Shown here: positions 60,745-64,000 of the stretch, in pieces
Numbering within the stretch: position 1 is the stretch's first letter
Layout of the letters: each line of letters begins with the position of its first letter
From: Clostridium sp.
GTDB lineage: Bacteria > Bacteroidota > Bacteroidia > Bacteroidales > Bacteroidaceae
DNA length: 64,000 nucleotides
Direction: 5' to 3'
Assembly (NCBI GenBank): GCA_023663705.1
Contig: JAMPGY010000003.1
Span: 152,740-216,739 of the forward strand
Translations under genes and position numbers: made by a program
The notes under the pieces: model-generated
Databases searched by the model: none
Told to the model about the DNA's origin: nothing
Seen by the model: only the letters and a program-made list of their open reading frames with translations

Positions 60745-62436
60745 ATGTCTATCTCTATTATTTTTAAGCTGCTGGGGTCGCTTGCCTTGCTGATGTTCGG
60801 TATGAAATCAATGAGTGATGCGTTACAGAAGATGGCCGGCCCCCAGTTGCGACACGTGTTGGGCACGATGACCACCAATCGGTTTACGGCTCTGCTGGTC
60901 GGTGTTTTTGTCACAGCCGCCGTACAGTCGTCCACAGCTACAACACTAATGACCGTTTCTTTCGTAAACGCCGGTGTGCTCACGCTTGTTCAGGCCATAT
61001 CGGTGATTATGGGAGCCAACATCGGAACCACGGTTACTGCTTGGATCATGTCGCTGGTCGGCACCTTCTCGATTACAGATATTGTCTATCCGGCATTCTT
61101 TGTAGGTATAGTACTTATTTATATGAAAAAACGACGCATCATAGGTGATTTCCTTTTTGGTGTGTCGTTTCTCTTTATGGGACTGGGCACACTGAAGGAG
61201 ACCGGCTTTGTGATGGTGGACAATCCCGAGGCAAATGCACTCATCAGTTCCTTTTTCAACAATTTCAGTGACCCCACTTTCCTCAATTCCATGGTGTTCT
61301 TGCTTATCGGAACCATACTCACGCTCTGCGTGCAGTCATCGGCTGCCATCATGGCTGTCACCATGATGTTCTGTGCCACCGGCGTGCTGGGACTGAATCA
61401 GGGTTTCATGCTGGTGTTAGGTGAGAATGTGGGCACAACCATCACGGCCAACATCGTGGCGATGGGAGCCAACACGCAGGCACGCCGTGCCGCCTTCGCC
61501 CACATGAGTGTCAATCTGCTCGGTGTGATATGGGTGGTGCTGGCCATGCCTTACTTCCTTCAATTGGTCTATTCCGTGGCCGGATATAATCCCGAACAAC
61601 CGGATTTGGCCAAAGTAAGTGTGGTGCTGGCCACGTTCCACTCGGCGTTCAATCTGTGCAACGTGATGGTGCTGATTTGGTTTGTGCCCTACATCGAGCG
61701 GTTTGTCTGCTATGTCATCAAACCGCGCAGCGAGGACAACGAGGAGTTCCGTCTCCATTTCATCACCTCGGGTATCATGAAGACGCCGGAACTTTCCGTG
61801 CTGGAGGCTCACAAGGAGATTATCGCCTTCGCCTCACGCATACAGCACATGTTCGGCATGGTGCGCGAACTGCTCAACACCAAGGACGAGGCGGCCTTTG
61901 CCAAGCTATATGCCCGCATAGAAAAGTACGAGGGAATTTCCGACAATATGGAATTGGAGATAGCCAAATATCTCGACCATGTGGGGGATGCACATCTGTC
62001 GGACGAGACCAAGGCTAAAATACGTGCCATGCTCCGCGAGATTAGTGAACTGGAGAGCATCGGTGACTCCTGTTTCAATATGGCGCGCACCATCTCTCGC
62101 AAGGCGCAGAGCAAAAAGGATAATTTCACGCCTGAGCTCGACACCCGTCTGCATCAGATGATGGAACTCACAGACAATGCGTTGAGCACGATGAACGAGT
62201 TGATGGCCGGCCGTAAGGAATCTTTCGATGTGCACCGTTCGCTCAACATCGAGAACGAGATTAATAATTTCCGTCGCCAGTTGAAGTCGCAGAACATCAA
62301 CGATGTCAACAACCACGAGTACACCTATGTGGTGGGCACTATGTATATGGACTTGGTCAATGAGTGCGAGAAGCTCGGCGATTATGTGGTCAATGTGGTG
62401 GAGGCTCGTATGGGAACGCGTTTGCGCGACATCTGA
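60745..62436 (+). CDS. Na+/phosphate cotransporter with PhoU-like C-terminus
   Basis: A 563-residue protein. The membrane domain holds the inverted repeat of NptA/PNaS proteins, with the QSST motif (TAAVQSSTATTLMTVSFVNA) and its second copy (CVQSSAAIMAVTMMF). Each is followed by a GANIGTT or GENVGTT loop. The last 200 residues are helical PhoU-like (ESIGDSCFNMARTISRKAQS). It takes up inorganic phosphate with sodium. A strong terminator follows. Confidence 0.95.
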   Translation: MSISIIFKLLGSLALLMFGMKSMSDALQKMAGPQLRHVLGTMTTNRFTALLVGVFVTAAVQSSTATTLMTVSFVNAGVLTLVQAISVIMGANIGTTVTAWIMSLVGTFSITDIVYPAFFVGIVLIYMKKRRIIGDFLFGVSFLFMGLGTLKETGFVMVDNPEANALISSFFNNFSDPTFLNSMVFLLIGTILTLCVQSSAAIMAVTMMFCATGVLGLNQGFMLVLGENVGTTITANIVAMGANTQARRAAFAHMSVNLLGVIWVVLAMPYFLQLVYSVAGYNPEQPDLAKVSVVLATFHSAFNLCNVMVLIWFVPYIERFVCYVIKPRSEDNEEFRLHFITSGIMKTPELSVLEAHKEIIAFASRIQHMFGMVRELLNTKDEAAFAKLYARIEKYEGISDNMELEIAKYLDHVGDAHLSDETKAKIRAMLREISELESIGDSCFNMARTISRKAQSKKDNFTPELDTRLHQMMELTDNALSTMNELMAGRKESFDVHRSLNIENEINNFRRQLKSQNINDVNNHEYTYVVGTMYMDLVNECEKLGDYVVNVVEARMGTRLRDI

Positions 62437-62461
62437 TACCTGTAAATTACAGTATACAACA

Positions 62462-62515
62462 CAGGCATCTGCATGGAGTATGTTCTCCGGCAGATGCCTG
62501 TTCTCTTTTTATTTC
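62462..62515 (+). terminator. Terminator of the cotransporter gene
   Basis: An 11-bp stem (62462-62472 with 62490-62500, CAGGCATCTGC) with an inner GGAG/CTCC pair runs into TTCTCTTTTT. It overlaps the 3' end of the small minus-strand gene. Confidence 0.92.
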
Positions 62516-62667
62516 TCCTTGCCTTGTGTCTCAGCCGCCGGTTTCTGCCGGTTTAGCTGTGCCTTTATCCTTGCGATGGTCTTGCGCGCGTCATTCTTTC
62601 CGGCTTCCCATGCCCGTTTGCGCGTATCATATATCTCGCGCTGTTTCTCCAGATAGTTGTCTGCCAT
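62509..62667 (-). CDS. Small basic helical protein
   Basis: A 52-residue protein: MADNYLEKQREIYDTRKRAW, then EAGKNDARKTIARIKAQLNR and a stop at 62509. The N-terminal MxNYLEK pattern with a charged helix is common among very short Bacteroidales genes of unknown function. A minus-strand TAACTTTG box (62696-62703) lies 29 nt before the ATG, supporting expression. Confidence 0.6.
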   Translation of the reverse strand: MADNYLEKQREIYDTRKRAWEAGKNDARKTIARIKAQLNRQKPAAETQGKEK

Positions 62668-62703
62668 GATACTGTGCTTTTATATCTTTGGGGGACAAAG
62701 TTA

Positions 62704-63024
62704 CTACAAAAAAGTGAAATGCGGAAAGATATAGTGATAGAATTGAGTTACAAGGGTTTTAGTTGAAGTGGCGATAATTCGTGAAGCCATTACAATCCCT
62801 GCCGAAGCCAAATCCTGACGCCGCAACGTTACTTGTTTGTAACCATGCCCGATAATGCGACAAACGGGTATGGATGGCGAAACAAGACACTAAGGAATAG
62901 TGAGTTACCGACAACTCACGCGAAAAATCCGGTTACGGAAAAAGATTGCGCCGTTCCTCCCCGTTTTGCGTACCGACACCGGACTCTTCACCAACTAATT
63001 TTGAAACCAAAAAAATTAAGGACG
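62704..63024. other. Non-coding segment with inverted repeats before the second integrase
   Basis: It has CCATGCCCG (62843-62851) with CGGGTATGG (62865-62873, one mismatch) and a perfect GTGAGTT/AACTCAC hairpin (62900-62906 with 62913-62919). They could be recombinase binding sites or an attenuator for the integrase. No gene seen. Confidence 0.45.
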
Positions 63025-64000
63025 ATGAAGAGTACATTTTCAGTAATCTACTATCTCAAGCGTCAGGTAGTGAAAAAAGACGGGACAGTTCCCGTCATGG
63101 GACGCATCACGGTGGACGGCAGCCAGACGCAGTTCAGCTGCAAGCTGACCGTCGATCCGAAACTGTGGGACACCAAAGGGGGACGTGTCACGGGCAGAAG
63201 CACGGCGGCACTCGAAACGAACCGTATGCTTGACAAAATGCGGGTACGCATCAACAGGCACTATCAGGAAATCATGGAGCGTGACAACTTCGTCACAGCG
63301 GAAAAGGTGAAAAACGCCTTTCTCGGACTGGAACACCGCTATCACACGCTGATGCAGGTGTTCCGCCAGCACAACGAGGACTACGAGAAACAGGTGGAGG
63401 CAGGCATGAAGGCAAAAGGCACGCTGCTGAAGTACCGCACCGTTTACAAACACCTGCAAGAGTTCCTTGACATCCGCTACCATGTGAAGGACATCGCACT
63501 GAAAGAGCTTACCCCGGCTTTCATCTCCGACTTCGAGATGTTCCTGCGCACGGACAAACACTGCTGCACCAATACCGTGTGGCTGTACGTCTGCCCGTTA
63601 CGGACGATGGTGTTCATCGCCATCAACAACGAGTGGCTGACACGCGACCCGTTCCGCGAGTATGAAATCAAGAAGGAGGAAACGACACGCAGTTTTCTGA
63701 CCAAAGACGAAATACGCCTGCTGATGGACGGGAAACTGAAAAACGCCAAACAGGAACTGTACCGTGACCTCTACCTGTTCTGCGCATTTACCGGGCTGTC
63801 GTTCGCTGATATGCGCAACCTTACGGAAGAGAATATCCGCACCTACTTCGACGAACACGAGTGGATAAACATCAACCGCCAGAAAACGGGCGTGGTGTCC
63901 AACATCCGCCTGCTCGACATCGCCAACCGCATAATCGGCAAATACCTGGAAAAGGCGCGGCTGTTTGCCCCTCTCGGGCACGCGGGATTTGACCCTGTGG
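63025..64000 (+). CDS. IntDOT-like tyrosine recombinase (3' end outside window)
   Basis: 325 codons are visible from MKSTFSVIYYLKRQVVKKDG. It has an arm-binding N-terminus, a SAM-like domain (YRTVYKHLQEFLDIRYHVKD, then DFEMFLRTDKHCCTNTVWLY) and the beginning of the catalytic domain. The first catalytic Arg position is Ser (FTGLSFADMRNLTEEN), the substitution known from IntDOT of CTnDOT. The His/Arg/Tyr part is beyond the window. It belongs to a different element from the ICE at 12-38 kb. Confidence 0.9.
   Translation, partial: MKSTFSVIYYLKRQVVKKDGTVPVMGRITVDGSQTQFSCKLTVDPKLWDTKGGRVTGRSTAALETNRMLDKMRVRINRHYQEIMERDNFVTAEKVKNAFLGLEHRYHTLMQVFRQHNEDYEKQVEAGMKAKGTLLKYRTVYKHLQEFLDIRYHVKDIALKELTPAFISDFEMFLRTDKHCCTNTVWLYVCPLRTMVFIAINNEWLTRDPFREYEIKKEETTRSFLTKDEIRLLMDGKLKNAKQELYRDLYLFCAFTGLSFADMRNLTEENIRTYFDEHEWININRQKTGVVSNIRLLDIANRIIGKYLEKARLFAPLGHAGFDPV

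Larger units (their letters stand above)
62700..64000 (+). mobile_element. Left end of a second integrative element (runs off the window)
   Basis: An IntDOT-like integrase gene pointing rightward follows a 330-nt non-coding segment rich in inverted repeats, directly after chromosomal genes. The exact end is not known. A GTAACTTTGT sequence (minus strand, 62695-62704) is close to the CTnDOT target core GTAnnTTTGC. Confidence 0.65.

Noticed and set aside
1..64000. CRISPR arrays, rRNA genes, diversity-generating retroelements, retrons or IS transposases
   Set aside because: None seen. There are no regularly spaced repeats, no reverse transcriptase and no DDE transposase in any frame.

Overview
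The window comes from a gut-type member of the Bacteroidales (Bacteroidaceae/Prevotellaceae-like; genus not resolved). Three things point there: the Bacteroidetes promoter signature (TTTG about 20 nt before TAnnTTTG) recurs upstream of genes, Shine-Dalgarno sequences are absent, and Bacteroidales-specific families are common (fimbrillin, DUF3575, DUF5119, DUF4494, DUF3945/DUF4099, PRTRC, RteA/RteB-like regulators, IntDOT-type recombinases).

Layout. 1-6.1 kb is accessory DNA: a truncated AbiEi antitoxin gene, a hairpin-rich leader, then a one-direction string of small genes (zinc ribbon, two lipoproteins, GNAT, GrpB-like, two unknowns, MmcQ/YjbR). 6.2-10.3 kb is a minus-strand fimbrial operon (DUF3575, DUF5119, fimbrillin), followed by a catalase gene. 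12.3-37.9 kb is part of an integrative and conjugative element (ICE). It carries a roughly 200-nt sequence with strong RNA-folding potential, DUF3945 and DUF4099 proteins, a type IA topoisomerase gene (topB) split by a second element, a PRTRC cassette (E, C, F, B, ThiF), an RteB/RteA-like two-component pair, three tandem excisionase-like HTH genes and two tandem tyrosine recombinases. Its conjugation (tra) genes are not in the window.

Nested inside topB is a 7.8-kb mobilizable element (16591-24413): integrase, candidate small RNA, HTH/excisionase, DUF3987 protein, candidate oriT, MobV relaxase and an AT-rich clostripain-like lipoprotein protease. It is bounded by a 5-bp direct repeat (CGAAT), and removing it joins the two topB halves in frame into a predicted 698-residue protein.

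38.2-62.7 kb is ordinary chromosome: metA, a U32 peptidase, a TonB receptor with a LuxR-type regulator, radA, an FAD oxidoreductase, engB, a recR operon with a glycosyltransferase and GNAT, tRNA-Asp, fabI, a GH25 lysozyme, an acyl-CoA synthetase, a YggS protein, DUF4494, an aminotransferase, a FtsX-type permease and a Na/Pi cotransporter. At 62.7 kb a second element begins with an IntDOT-like integrase cut off by the window end.

The best candidate for an under-described system is the PRTRC cassette. Its ThiF protein keeps E1 adenylation motifs, PRTRC-B carries a sequence like the active site of E2 ubiquitin-conjugating enzymes with a central Cys, and PRTRC-C is a 73-residue protein of plausible beta-grasp layout ending in Gly. 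Together they look like a mobile E1-E2-ubiquitin-like conjugation module. The folded RNA candidate at 12330-12531 and the topB-nested element are the next most interesting.
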